A stretch of DNA of 64,000 bases, taken from NCBI GenBank assembly GCA_963989385.1, contig OZ022499.1, positions 75,826,203-75,890,202 on the forward strand, given 5' to 3'. The translations under genes were made by a program, and so were the position numbers. The DNA is from Ctena decussata (lineage: Eukaryota > Mollusca > Bivalvia > Lucinida > Lucinidae). The first letter of the stretch is position 1. Every line of letters begins with the position of its first letter. Below are positions 10,911 through 61,834 of the stretch, in pieces. The notes under the pieces were generated by a model. The model had not been told where the DNA came from and made no database searches. It worked only from the letters and a program-made list of their open reading frames with translations.

Positions 10911-11069
10911 CTAGATCCTGATGAGGCGGCTCATAATGAGCCGCCTCATCTGTATCTACACTATTTGCCTTCTTGTCTTTGAACTCTCAATATGATATAG
11001 CATGGACAAAACATTATTTGAAAGTTGTAGACGTAAATTTTGTTGTTTGCTTTTTGAGTGCTTTAAGGG
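10911..11069. mobile_element. Foldback element K, truncated on the left
   Basis: GATGAGGCGGCTCATAATGA, ATCTACACTATTTGCC, TAGACGTAAATTTTGT and the right end TGCTTTAAGGG followed by TTAA (11070-11073) match the right half of the copy at 44011-44220. The left inverted repeat is absent. Confidence 0.75.
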
Positions 11070-11150
11070 TTAATTCAGAAAATGTAATGAGATACTAATT
11101 ACTGAATTTACTGCTATATTAGGACATGTGATCAGTTATTGCTGGTATAC

Positions 11151-11474
11151 GGGTACACTACACCTCCATGTTTTTTTCGTCCATTTTTACAAGGGGAATA
11201 ACTTTTGTGACGTTGTTTATTTCCAATATACAAAGCCACAAAAGTTAATCCTGGACAAAGAAGCCCTTCCAAAACTGGGTCAATTCTTAAAGAATTTGCC
11301 CCCCCCCCCCCCCCAAAAAAAAATAAATAAATAAATAAATAAAAATAAATAAATAAATAAAAATGTTCCTGGGGAGCAAATTCTTTTCTTTTTAGAGTTG
11401 ACCCAGATTGAGAAGGGAGACAAAAAATGAGAATGAAATTTGCTTCTCTGAAAGTAAACCCATTATTCTAAAGG
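11151..11474 (+). repeat. Dispersed repeat E with poly-C and AAATA tract
   Basis: Contains the family E segments CTCCATGTTTTTTTCGTCC, TTTTGTGACGTTG, GCCCTTCCAAAACTGG, GAGAAGGGAGACAAAAAATG and TTGCTTCTCTGAAAGTA. A run of about 16 C and an (AAATA)n tract at 11299-11362 sit where other copies have the inner palindrome. Confidence 0.75.
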
Positions 11475-12456
11475 ATACTGCTTATTGACAAGTTTTGTTA
11501 TTATATGTAATTACTTTTGAGAAGTATGAAAGTACAGGAGTAGTTAAAGACTGGTGTCAGTCCATTAAATAAAACAAGATCATAAATAAATGCATAAAAT
11601 GAATATAGATATCATACTCAGTACTCTTCATAACAGTTCAAAATTTATGATGCCTGATTTCAGGCAATGGGCAAGTAATAAAACATCTCAGTCATGGCAT
11701 TTACCAGTTGTATACCTTTCCATACATAAAGCTCGGACCTAAATACGTGGCATGAATGCCAGCTAGAGGACTTTTTGTAGTTCCTTCTGCATTGGTGTCC
11801 ACATCATTATTTGCATTTTGATGTTTTGGTTAATGTTTTATATATGGTGGCAACTGCAAGTTAGGCAAGCTGTCCTGTATGTGGACAGGTGTTGTTACTA
11901 TTTTGGCTTTTAATGGAAAACTTCAAAAGGGGACAGTATGCCCCTCCATTCCTCTTTAATTGCATTTACCCTTGCATGAGAGACACTCATTTACCAACGT
12001 ATCACTCAGTTCTTATGTCCTCCCACCATAGGGTGAGGGGACATGTTGTTAGTACGGATTCCGTCTGTGTAATGTAGATTCTTGTCTGCACTCTATCTCC
12101 TGAAGGGATGGATGGATTTTGACCAACCTTGCAGAGGTACATCATTGGGAGGGGGCAAAGAACTGATTAGATTTGGTGACCTTGACCCTATTTTTAAAGT
12201 CACAGGAGGTCAATGATTGTTGAAAAATGCCTTGGCTGCACCATATCTCCTGTTAGGATGGATGAATTTGAACCAAACTTGCACAGATATATCATTGGGA
12301 AATGGAAAAGAAATGATTAGATTTCAGTGACCTTGACCCTATTTTCAAGGTTACATCAGGTAGCAATACATCAGACTACATGTATTGATATATCACAAAA
12401 GCAACATTGGTAATAGTCACTATCAACAGGGAAAGCTGCAATGTCAATACTATACT

Positions 12457-12518
12457 TATGGACTAAAGTTCTGCATGGATGTTAAATTAACATCCATGCA
12501 GACCTTTTGTCCTTAAGT
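12457..12518. repeat. Foldback I inside the 12-kb element
   Basis: GGACTAAAGTTCTGCATGGA with TGTTAA is answered by TTAACATCCATGCAGACCTT plus TTGTCC. A diverged relative is at 49461-49524. It lies in the insert that splits the B-related core array. Confidence 0.7.
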
Positions 12519-12799
12519 TTATTAGCTATAGTGTTTCCAATATCGCAGTAGTTTCAGTTGTTTCTAGACATGCATCAATTTCATGAAAGAAGTCTTTTCA
12601 GCTCAAGAATAAATGGAGTCAATGTGTTTCAGCTTTTATTGATTCCAGATAATGAAAAAATATTTTCTCGTATTTTGTATTCATGTTGTGCATGTTTGAA
12701 ACAACAGTCTTTAAATAATGCTTTTTAGTCGTGAATTTATGTGAACAAACCAGATTTTTACACAGAAAAGCAGTGTCAGGATAAAAAAGCTGTTCTCAG

Positions 12800-12910
12800 T
12801 AGGTATCACAATGTATTGCAATAACGACCTGCAATAGTAATAGTATCGCAATAGGGATTTATGCAATAGTAATAGCATTGCAATAGTCATTTTAGCCTGC
12901 AATAGTCACC
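12800..12910. repeat. Degenerate GCAATAGT array
   Basis: GCAATA or GCAATAGT recurs about seven times in 110 bp at irregular 12-20 bp spacing, close to the right edge of the insert within the 12-kb Helitron-like element. Function unknown. Confidence 0.6.
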
Positions 12911-13718
12911 CCTAACAGGACGTCAAAGAATGTTGAAAATGCCTTGTATCTACCATATCTCCTGAATGAATGGATGGATTTTGACCAAACTCTTCAAGAT
13001 TTTTCACAGGGAGATGGAAAAGAACTGATTAGATTTTGGTGAGCTTGACCTCATTTTCAAGGTCACAGAAGGTCAGAGAATGTTGGAAAATTGATGTCTG
13101 CACCATATCTCCTGAATGGATTGATGGATTATGACCAAACAAAGACAAGTATATATAAATCATGAGGTGGAAAAGAAGTGATTAAATTTTGGCGAGCCTG
13201 ACCCAATTTTCAAGTTCACAGGTCTTAACTTGGCAACATTTAGGGAAAATGATACTGCTCAGCTGGGAAAGCGCAGGTGGGGGGACGTCTGTTTTTGTCC
13301 AAAAAATATTTCTAGTTGCTTCTGCATTCTGTAAAAATTCTCATTAGACCTTAACAATGTTTAATCAATACAATGATACAATAAAAAAGACAATTAAGGA
13401 ATTCCATGTTTTGTTGAAACAATTTTCTGCATTCTTGAAATTTGATTTGCACATACAGGAATTTAAGTTGTGTAATAAGGATATTATATAAATCATGAGA
13501 CATGCAGCGTCTATTTAAAGAGACACCTTTAGAATAACCAGACTAATTTCTTTAAGGTGAATAGATACACTTAAAGGGGAAGGAACACTAGGATTTTAAT
13601 TTTTGCCTCCATTCTGAGAAAAAATGTGGGGAGCTTTTGTATATTTTTCAGCAAAAAGAGGCAGTGTTTTTGCATACAGTATTTTTTTGAAAAACGTTAT
13701 GTCAGTTACGTCACATTA

Positions 13719-13916
13719 CTGTAATGACCCTAAATATTCGGACAGACAGGTCTTAGCAAACATTGTAGACCCCAATTAGTTTGATCAGGGTCTACATTGT
13801 TTGCCATTCTCTAAGCATCATTTGGATGCATTAATGTGTGTAAAATCCACTTTCTAAGAATTTTCGAACAATAAATGTCTGATTTTTGGGTGTCCAAAAT
13901 TTTGGGGTTATTACGG
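13719..13916. mobile_element. TA-flanked MITE
   Basis: Ends CTGTAATGACCCTAAA and TTTGGGGTTATTACGG are inverted repeats flanked by TA (13717-13718, 13917-13918). The terminal CCGTAAT resembles the ends of the larger TA elements at 6400 and 32747, suggesting shared mobilisation. Confidence 0.75.
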
Positions 13917-14297
13917 TAACTAACAATGTTGTTAATTTTGAATAACTGGGCCCAGATCTATAAGTACCTTAACTTTTTAGACACCTTTGACTGCTTACAT
14001 TATACACGCCTACCAATCGCTCTCATGCAAAACCACGGTTCAGAACGCCAATCCATGAGAGGAGTTTCCGGTTTTGCATTAGGGGAGCCAAAATCGTAAA
14101 CAAATTTGACATCGGCACAAAGTTTGAGGTAATTGTTTTCTCCGAAAACTATTTATGCAAAATATAAGAATGCTATTTTGTCACATATAGATTGTTTCTT
14201 CGGCACATGAAAGGATTAGGCACATGGTCTTACATTTTTCCAGATATGCATTTAGTACGGCGAAGCATGCGTTGAGGCTCAATCTCAGTGATATATA

Positions 14298-16004
14298 CAC
14301 TGGAGCGCCGTTATAACGTGGGTGTTGGGAGACATAAAATCGAACCGCGTTATAAGTGATCACGCGTAATAATGATCTTCTAGGAAATACCCCGCCCACT
14401 AATGAAAAAACCCAATGTTTACATGTTCGTTGCGCTTATTTAGCCCTAAGGAGGTAGATAGACATGTTCACTGCTTACCTGACACAACGAAAGTCATCGC
14501 TGAAGTAGCCTTTCAGTCCCTAAGTTCTAACTTATTGTGCAAAATGCGCTGCAAAACGGTTGAAACCATTTACAAAGCGAAAGTACAATCGTAACACATC
14601 GGCCAATTCCGTATCCTGAATTTAAACCTATAACGACGAGGATGTCCGATTGAGCGAAATAGACTTGTTCTATTAAGTGCTCGAAATATATTACTCCTCG
14701 TAATAATCTCTTTTCAGTTGCGCGGATACATTGCAGGAACTTTTGTTCATTAGAAGATAAGGTAAAATTTAATTGGTTATTAACCAATTCCGACAAAACT
14801 GTCATCATTGAACTTTCAAATTTTATATTTGAATCGTTTGATATGCATGCTTTACAGTAAACATGAGCTCTATATAGTCTGGATTATGTATCGTGATGTG
14901 TGTTGCATTGTATCTCTCTACTGTGGTGAGGTACAATGAAATACATATCAGGACAGTGTTCTCCCCAGAAATTTCAGAAGGCATGTCGCTTTTAACACCA
15001 AAACCAGATTTTGACTTGTTGATCAACTTTTGAAATGCTCAATATGGTAATACTTTGTCAAAATTAGCATAAATATACATCATATATAGTTCATTGATGG
15101 TCCTTAATGCATTTAAAACAGCTTTACTGGCTATGAAATGAAAATAATAGCATTTTTATCAATTTTCAATGGAAATTAAGGCATGTTGCAAAGGTAATTT
15201 TAAGAGGAAGGCATGTTGCAAGCGACATGCCTTAATGGTCTGGGGAGATTACTGACCTGTCATATTTCCATATTTCCACAGGTATACACTGAGGTATCTC
15301 TGCATGCTCTTCACTGAGTGATTACAATTGTAGTCTGTGTTGTCTTTATAGTTTGTATGTGTATTTTTGTCATTCTAAAAATGTTTAATCATTGTATGGA
15401 GAATGTTCTCCTATGATTTATTGCCCTTCATGGGCCCTTAATTGGAATAAATCCATTGCCCTTGTATATATACTTGCAAAAAGGTACCTGCGGACAAATA
15501 AAATATACTTATTTGCGCGAGTACTGACGTCGCCAAAAAACTCTAATCAGCCTACAGATAACCAAATCGGGTTTAAGCTTTGTTGTTGTTGTTTTTTTTC
15601 CATTTATAAAATTCTTTTATAATGTTTTCTTTGGAAGTAATCAGTGACTTATACGCACAGCCTTTTTCCCGAGCGTAGGCTTGTGTACATGAGGTGACCT
15701 TCGCTGTTGGCCAAATTGGTGACACGTGATATGCGCTAATTATCGAAGTCTTGTAAAAACAATGACCAATTTTCACACCTTGGCAAGACAACCGACGCTT
15801 TGATTGTCTGTGATAACTTTTGACACGCTGTTGATTAAAACTATGTAAACAACCCAATTAACTTTTAATGGTTATTTTGTCATGAACACCGACGGAAACC
15901 GCCGAAAAATCCGCGATCTGTTGAAAAATAATGGGCGACACAGGACAACCGCGTTATATCGATTTCCGCGATATATCGGTCCGCGGTATAACGGCGCTCC
16001 AGTG
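14298..16004. mobile_element. 1.7-kb TA-flanked insertion in the left palindrome arm
   Basis: Ends CACTGGAGCGCCGTTATAAC and GTATAACGGCGCTCCAGTG are inverted repeats with TA outside (14296-14297, 16005-16006). The right arm near 21400-21415 carries the empty site with a single TATA. Only short open frames lie inside and no DDE transposase was recognised. The ends fit IS630/Tc1/pogo-like elements. Confidence 0.88.
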
Positions 16005-17197
16005 TACATGTAGGGAAAAGTCGCATTCTCTTGCTTGAATTTGAGTCGCTGACCTTGCAGCCGCAAAGAAGTAAACAGAACTACTGTATGCGTGAATCCA
16101 AATGTTTAAAGTAACCTTTTTGCGTTGGACAGGTCAGTTTTAGAACATATACACAAAAGCTTGGCGTCGTCAGCCCGGTTCCGCACGAGATAATGGAAAA
16201 TATAAGGAATTTTTTATCAAACACAAAAAACAGCTTCTGAAAAATAATTGGATCAAAACTAACTTGAACTCTGTTGTATATTATTATTTTATACATTGCA
16301 GATGACCTTCTGGCTGTTTTAATCCTCGTTTATCTGTTTTAAGGCATGCAAGAGGGTTTGAAAGAGGGTTTGCAAAAGGCCTAAAGACAAATGGTGAATA
16401 ATAACAGTCTAGAAGTAGTCATCTGTAATGTATAAAATAATGATATATCACAGAGTTCATGTTAGTTTTGACTCAATTATTGTTCAGAAACTGTTTTTGT
16501 TTCTCATAAAAATTCTTTATATTTTTAGCTCGCCTGAACGAAAGTTCAGGAAGAGCTATTGTTGTCACCACGGCGTCCGCGTCCGCGTCAGCGTCCGCGT
16601 CAGCTTCGGCGTCCGGATTGGATGTTTTGGTTAAAGTTTTTTAAAGACCTATATCTCCCTAACCCATGGATGGATTCTTTTGATACTTGCACTGTAGTTA
16701 GATATTGGTCCAAAGTTTAACATGGTACCACCCCCACCCCACTCCTTGACCTTGATGGCAAGGTCATGGACTTAGAAAATTGGGAGTTTTTTGGGACTGG
16801 ATGTTTTGGTTAAAGTTTTCTAAAGCCCAGTATCTCCTTAACCCATGGATGGATTCCTTTGATACTTGCACTGTAGTTAGATATTGGTCTAAAGTTTTCC
16901 AAGGTACTACCCCCACCCCCCTCAGTGACCTTGATGTCAAGGTCATGGACTTAGAAAATTGTCTTTTTATTGATTGGATGTTTTGGTTAAAGTTTTTTAA
17001 TGACACATATCTCCTGAAACCATAGATGAATTCTTTTTATATTTGCACTGTAGTTAGATATTAGTCCAAAGTTTTACAGAGTACTACCCAAGCCCTGCTC
17101 GGTGACCTTGATGTCAAGGTCAGGGACTTAGGAAATTTGTTCTTTATTAAAGTTTTCTAATTGCGTACTGATTCATAATGCTTGGCAGAGATTTAGT

Positions 17198-20100
17198 TAT
17201 GTCTCCCCCCTTAAGGGTTGGGAGACATATTGTTTTTCCCCGGGCGTCTGTCCGTCCGTCTGTCTGTCCGTCTGTCCATCTGTCTGTCACAAATCCTGTC
17301 CGTTCTATAACTTGAAAAACCCTCAAGCTATATTCGCTAAACTTCATATAAATATCAATCAACATGAGACGACGTGCAGAGTGCAAGAATGGTAACTCTG
17401 GCATTTATACTTTTTGAGTTATTTCCCTTGGAACTTAGTCCATCACAAAATCGTGTCCGTTCTATAACTTGAAAACCCCTCAAGCTATATTCGCGAAACT
17501 TCATATAAATATCAATCAACATGAGAGGACGTGCAGAGTGCAAGAATGGTAACTCTGGCATTTATACTTTTTGAGTTATTTCCCTTGGAACTTAGTCCAT
17601 CACAAATCGTGTCCGTTCTATAACTTGAAAACCGCTCAAGCTATAATCGCGAAACTTCATACAAATATCAATCAACATGAGACGACTTGCAGAGTGCAAG
17701 AATGTTAACTCTGGCATTTATACTTTTTGAGTTATTTCCCTTGGAACTTAGTCCATCACGAATCGTGTCCGTTCTATAACTTGAAAACCGCTCAAGCTAT
17801 ATTCGCGAAACTTCATACAAATATCAATCAACATGAGACGACGTGCAGAGTGCAAGAATGGTAACTCTGGCATTTATACTTTTTGAGTTATTTCCCTTGG
17901 AACTTAGTCCATCACAAAATCGTGTCCGTTCTATGACTTGAAAACTGCTCAAGCTTTATTCGCGAAACTTCATATAAATATCAATCAACATGAGACGACG
18001 TGCAGAGTGCAAGAATTTTAACTCTGGCATTTATACTTTTTGAGTTATTTCCCTTGGAACTTAGTCCATCACAAAATTGTGTCCGCTCTATAACTTAAAA
18101 ACTGCTCAAGCTTTATTCACGAAACTTCATACAAATATCAATCAACATCAGGCGACGATGTGCAGAGTGCACAAATGGTAACTCTGGCATTTATACTTTT
18201 TGAGTTATTTCCCTTGGAACTTTGTCCATCACAAAATTGCGTCTCAGTCGAGTCCGTCTATAACTTTAAAACCATTCAAGCGATATTCATGAAAGTTCAT
18301 ACAAATATCAATCAACATCAGACGACGTGCAGAATGCACTCTGGCGTTTATCCTTTTTATCCCCCGACCGAAAGGTTCGGGGGATATAGCGATGAGCCTG
18401 GCGTCCGTCTGTCTGTCCGTCCGTCCGTCCGTCCGTCTGTCCGTCTGTCCGTCCGTCTGTCTGTCCGTCCGCAAACATTTTCTTGTCCGCTCCATATCTT
18501 GAATACTATTTGGAATATTTTCATGCTACTTCACAGTTATGTAGAACAGGTCATGGCGATGTGTCGCGTGCAAGAATGGTAACTCTTGCTTTTGAAATTT
18601 TTGAGTTATCTCTCCTTTGGTGAATTTTTGGCAGATTCGTGTCCGCTCTGTAACTTGAATACCCTTTGAAATATTTTGATGATACTTCACAGATATGTAG
18701 AGCAGGTCATGACGATGTGTCGCGAACAAGAATGACAACTCTTGCTTTCTTACTTTTTGAGTTATTTCCCCTTGATGGTTTTAGGTGTGATTTCGTGTCC
18801 GCTCCATAACTTGAATACCCATTGAAATATATTTATGAAACTTCACAGATATGTAGAGCAGGTCATGGCGATGTGTCGCGAACAAGAATGACAACTCTTG
18901 CTTTCTTACTTTTTTAGTTATTTCCCCTTGATGGTTTTAGGTGTAATTTTGTGTCCGCTCAATAACTTGAATACCTTTTGAAATATTTTCACGATACTTC
19001 ACAGATATGTAGAACAGGTCATGACGATGTGTCTCATAAAAGAATGACAACTCTTGCTTTCTTACTTTTTGAGTTATTTCCCCTTGATGGTTTTAGGTGT
19101 GATTTTGTGTCAGCTCCATAACTTGAATACCCTTTGGAATATTTTCATGATACTTCATAGTTGTGTAGAACAGGTCATGCTGATGTGTCGCGAACAAGAA
19201 TGACAACTCTTGCTTTTTAACTTTTTGAGTTATTTCCCCTTTGATGGTTTAAGGTGTGATTTAGTGTCCGCTGCATAACTTGAATACTCTTTGAAATATT
19301 TTTATGATACTTCACAGATATGGATATCAGATCATGACAGTTTGTCTCATAAAAGAATGACAACTCTTGCTTTCATACTTTTCCGACAACCCTCCCCCCC
19401 CCCCAAAAAAAAAATTTTTTTTTTTTACAAATTTGGATTCTTTGTCCAAATTCACTTACTAGAGAGCTCAAAATTAGATTTGTAGGGCTTGTACTTTAGA
19501 AATTATTCACACATTTTGAAATGTTGAATGTATCATATGCAATACATTGTCTACATGGTTGCTATTTGAGATATTACCTCTTTTTAGCAATCTGGCATAC
19601 AGTTTTGGTCTGAGTGTTAGATAATCATGCATCTGTTAAGCAGATAATGTCAATAAGGAGCATAAAAGAATGACAGTATACTATTTATATGCGTTTTGAA
19701 GTGCACCCTGTTTACCAAGGCGCAGGGGGCCTGCGGTCGGGGGATTTGCCATCTCCTCTGATGGGTATTTTTGAGTTATTTCCCTTGGAACTTTGTCCAT
19801 CACAAAATTGCGTCTCAGTCGAGTCCGTCTATAACTTTAAAACCATTCAAGCTATATTCATGAAAGTCCATACAAATATCAATCAACATCAGACGACGTG
19901 CAGAATGCAAGAACCATAACTTTAGCATTTATACTATTTGAGTTATTTCCCTTAGAACTTTGTCAGTCACAAAATTGTGTCTCAGTCGTGTCTGCTCTAT
20001 AACTTGAAAACCATTCAAGCTATATTCACGAAACTTCATACAAATATCAATCAACATTAGAAAAATTGCATAGTGCAAGAACCATAACTCTTGCATTTAT

Positions 20101-20743
20101 ACTTCTTGAGTTATTTCCCTTGGACCTTTGTCAGTCACAAAATCATGTCTCAATCACTTTATTACTTGAAAACCGGACTAGCTATATTCACGAAACTTCA
20201 TACAAAAGTCAGTCAACACTAGACAACCTGCAGAGTACAGCATTTATACTATTTGAGTTATTTCCCTTGGAACTTTGTCATTCACAAAATTGTGTCTCAA
20301 TCGTCTAAGCTCTATAACTTGAAAACCGTTTAAGCTATATTCATGAAACTTCATACAAATATCAGTCAACATATAAATAGACAACGTGCAGAGCACTGTA
20401 ACTCTTGCATTTATATTTTTTGACAAAAACTAAATATGAATATCAGTCAACATTACATGACATGCAGAGCATAACAACTATAACTCTTGCATTTATACTT
20501 TTTACTTATTATGAATCCCTGCTTCAGGGTAGGGAAACATATTTTTTTTCCCTTTGCGTCTGTCTATTAGTCTATCACAAAATATCTTTACTGGATACGA
20601 GCTGATTGTTTGCATGAAAAATGACCAGTATTTGCATTAGAAATTGTATTTAAAGTTTCCGTTTGAAATTGTATTTAATGACTGATCCTTTTGACATCAG
20701 AAAGGGGGGAGACATCTGTTTTTTCGTAGAAAAACAATTCTAG
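17198..20743 (+). mobile_element. Helitron-like element B nested in A
   Basis: The 5' hairpin GTCTCCCCCCTTAAGGGTTG plus GGAGAC is followed by a CGTCTGTCCGTCCG microsatellite and core units of about 160 bp (CTATAACTTGAAAACC, CAAGCTATATTCGCGAAACT, CAAATATCAATCAACATGAG, TTTTGAGTTATTTCCCTTGG) from about 17290 to 20510, interrupted by element C. The 3' end has GGGGGGAGACA, hairpin GTTTTTTCGTAGAAAAAC and AATTCTAGTT. The uninterrupted target is seen in A copy 2 near 56830. Confidence 0.87.
18358..19764 (+). mobile_element. Helitron-like element C nested in B
   Basis: The 5' hairpin CCCCCGACCGAAAGGTTCGG plus GGG is followed by a GTCCGTCTGTCC microsatellite and about 155-bp core units (CTCCATAACTTGAATACC, TTTGAAATATTTTCATGATA, CTTCACAGATATGTAGA, ACAACTCTTGCTTTCTTACT). 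The tail has GGGCCTGCGGTCGGGGGATT. The B core resumes at TTTTTGAGTTATTTCCC. The exact 3' end is uncertain. Confidence 0.8.
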
Positions 20744-21719
20744 TTTACACTTGAACTGATGTTAGACACTTTTTTGAGTTTTTACAAAACACTATATACT
20801 TACCCGACTGGATGACCTTGATGTCAAGGTCTTGGACTTTGAGTTTTGTCTTAAAGATTTTGATTAGTTTTATACTAATGAAGACATAATTTCACAGTGC
20901 CACAATGGACTCAGTTGATACTAACACTTGGACTGATGTTAGGTAACGGTTAAAGGCTTTGATACATCCTAGCCCTGCCCTCTTCCCCCCTACCCCTTAG
21001 TTCTTTGACCTCAAGCTCATGGACTTTGAAATTTCATGTGGATTTTTTATTTTTATTCTAAGACATATCTGAGATAGCTTTTGTTTATAAATGTGTTGTC
21101 ATTATGGACATGCTTGCCTGAAGTTTTATACATAGCAGTCCACACCACCATAGCGACTGTGTGATGGGCAAGCACCTATTCAGGCGAGCTATGCTGTCAG
21201 GCAACAGCTCTTGTTTTATTATCTCATGCGGAACCGGGCTGACGAAGCCAAGTTTTTGTGTATATTTTCGATATGCTAAACTGTCCATCACAGAAAGCTT
21301 ACTTCCAACATTTGGATTCACGCATACAGTAGTTCTCTTCACTTCTTTGCCACAGACAAGGTCAGTGACTCAAATTCAAGCAAGAGATTGCGACTTTTCC
21401 CTACACGTATATATCGCCGAGATTGAACCTCAGCACGTGCTTCGCCGTACTAAATGCATATCTGGAAAAATGTAAGACCATGTGCCTAATCCTTTCATGT
21501 GCCGAAGAAACAATCTATATGTGACAAAATAGCATTCTCATATTTTGCATAAATAGTTTTCGGAAAAAATAAATACCTGAAACCATGTGCCGATATCAAA
21601 TTTGTTTACGATTTTGGCTCCCCTCATGCAAAACCGGAAACTCCTCTCATGGATTGGCGTTCTGAACCGTGGTTTCGCATGAGAGCGATTGGTAGGCGTG
21701 TTATAAGTTCTGTAATGCA

Positions 21720-22258
21720 TTGCATCTTTGAAATGGGTCTAGTCTGTTGGCTGAATAGCAAAGAGTGCGAGTCTTAATCAGACTATCTGTTATTAATAGG
21801 GTTAGTCTTATCTGGTCCACACTGTTTGCTTAGATATTTTTGACTGAATATAGAAGGTTTTTTACTCTTTTTTGTTTAAAAGACGCACAATTGTTTTGAA
21901 GGACAGTCTCAGGCAAGACAATATAACAAAGTTCTATTGAACGTCAAATGATCCAAATATAAAAACAAGTTCTTGTGTTGAGCTTGAAAATGATACTGAG
22001 ATTACTTATGCTCACTCACTGTAAATCATATGTTGTGCCCTCTCATTGTAGATACTTGCCAAGGTGGCCAGGATTGTTCTGATGTGGATCCACAACAGCT
22101 GAATAAATGATAATCAAATTCTCACACAACCTTCCTCGTGGGTCTGGAGTTCTGCATTAGAGAACTTTTTTTAATAGGATTCAGAGTATTTTCATAAGTC
22201 ATGACTAATGTTAAAATTACATTGTCTGAATTGTCTAAACTGAATTTTTTTATTTCAG
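21720..22258. other. Intron sequence before the first exon, no feature
   Basis: No repeat family recognised. The last 30 bases give a T-rich tract and acceptor. No 80-codon N-terminal phosphorylase exon was found here or further left, so the upstream exon lies beyond position 1. Confidence 0.6.
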
Positions 22259-60854
<38,596 letters not shown>

Positions 60855-61019
60855 ACGGGAAGGTCATACATAGTCTTATAAACAATACAGGATCTGATTG
60901 GGTGATTGCTCATTGATATGTAAGAGATTGCTCTACGAATGACGGATATGTGGAAAGCTCGGGTGACAGTGGGGTTTTGATGATAATCCTGAGATACTTT
61001 GTGATCATACTTTATAAAG

Positions 61020-61130
61020 TGGTGTATGGTTGCCCTCATTAGAACTAAACTGTCTTGCCAAAGCAATGAGTGGTCTCAACATACATTTCTTCTGAAAACA
61101 TATGAAAAATTGATGATAACTCTTGGAAAT
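61020..61130. mobile_element. Family F fragment
   Basis: GTGGTGTATGGTTGCCCTCA, TTAGAACTAAACTG, GGTCTCAACATACATTTCTT and TATGAAAAATTGATGATAAC resemble the centre of family F. Both termini are missing. A similar fragment follows at 61390. Confidence 0.5.
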
Positions 61131-61139
61131 GACATAATT

Positions 61140-61375
61140 GAGCCATGACACGACAAAACCAAATATGTGGTTGTGCACCCAGCACAGACTTAGATTAGCC
61201 TGGGCATCCACCCAGTCTGATCAGAGTCTTTGCTAAGCGCTTAAAGGGTAGCTAAGGGTCTAAGCTACCTCCATGCGGACAGTGAAGACTCTGATTAGAC
61301 TGGGCGGATGCCCAGGCTGATCTGAGTCTGCACTGGGCGCACAACCACATTGTTGGTTTTGTGGTGTTGCGGCTC
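61140..61375. mobile_element. Foldback element P, copy 7
   Basis: GAGCCATGACACGACAAAAC to GTGGTGTTGCGGCTC. Perfect AATT duplications lie at 61136-61139 and 61376-61379. It begins 286 bp after the stop codon, so it may fall in the 3' UTR. Confidence 0.94.
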
Positions 61376-61389
61376 AATTATGTTGCATG

Positions 61390-61525
61390 AGACCTCTTTG
61401 AAACTGCCTAAGTGAGACAATACTGATGAGAAGCCACAACATGCTTTGATGATGATGGATCAGCAATTCAATTATCTCTGAATTACCATCAAAACCCCAC
61501 ACATTATGGAGCTTTGCATACTAAG
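61390..61525. mobile_element. Family F fragment
   Basis: GAGAAGCCACAACATGCTTT, AATTATCTCTGAATTACCAT, CAAAACCCCACA and TATGGAGCTTTGCATACT follow the right half of family F. Confidence 0.5.
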
Positions 61526-61529
61526 TAGT

Positions 61530-61830
61530 CAGTGACTCAGGACAGCTTAAATCACCATTTGTCCTGCTCGTTGAAGACTTTTTCATCATCAGCTGGCCAG
61601 TGAATCATGGCTGTTGGTCAGTGAATTTGGCAATTGAATCATGGGCTATTGGCTAGCGAATCATGGTTTGATGGCTGTAAGTGATATTGATCTGGTCAGT
61701 AAATCAGAGATCGACAGCTTGTTGTCTCCTCTAAATGGAGAAATAATTGATGACTAATGCAAGCAAAGAAAAAAGTCAAGAGTTGTGAGCAAGACTGTCA
61801 GTGTCTTTGATAAATGTTGACTTCATCTTC
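61530..61830. other. 3' flank, unassigned
   Basis: A local set of GTGAATC or GCGAATC and CATGG words (AGTGAATCATGGCTG, ATTGAATCATGG, GCGAATCATGG) at 61600-61670 suggests a degraded minisatellite. No gene. Confidence 0.45.
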
Positions 61831-61834
61831 ATGT

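Larger units (their letters stand above)
12014..13315 (+). mobile_element. Helitron-like element, B-related
   Basis: The 5' hairpin ATGTCCTCCCACCATAGGGT pairs with the following GAGGGGACATG. Core units of about 140-150 bp (CACCATATCTCCTGAATGGA, TTGACCAAAC, ATCATTGGGA, GATTAGATTTTGGTGA, CTTGACC..CAAGGTCACA) occur four times, two before and two after an insert at about 12360-12910. The 3' end has hairpin TTTTTGTCCAAAAA, then TATTTCTAGTT. Confidence 0.8.
16526..21214 (+). mobile_element. Helitron-like element A, copy 1, carrying nested insertions
   Basis: The 5' end TTTAGCTCGCCTGAACGAAA folds with GTTCAGGAAGAGCT; then a GCGTCCGCGTCCGCGTCAGC tract and about 200-bp core units (GATGTTTTGGTTAAAGTTTT, ATATCTCC, GATACTTGCACTGTAGTTAG, CTTGATGTCAAGGTCATGGA). 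The 3' end has hairpin GCTGTCAGGCAACAGC and CTCTTGT. It is inserted in the right palindrome arm inside a T run. Element B interrupts it at 17198. Copy 2 at 56172 shows the unbroken form. Confidence 0.88.
14000..21704. repeat. Long palindrome, each arm interrupted by a transposon
   Basis: Left arm: 14000-14297 plus 16005-16310. Right arm: 16418-16525 plus 21218-21704, reverse complementary, with a spacer of about 107 bp. Matching landmarks include CGCCTACCAATCGCTCTCAT against its complement near 21700, TTCTTCGGCACATGAAAGGA, CCCGGTTCCGCA and TGTATAAAATAAT at the centre. Arms are about 600 bp and mostly identical by eye. The termini begin TATA.CACGCC. It is probably a foldback transposon. Confidence 0.88.
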
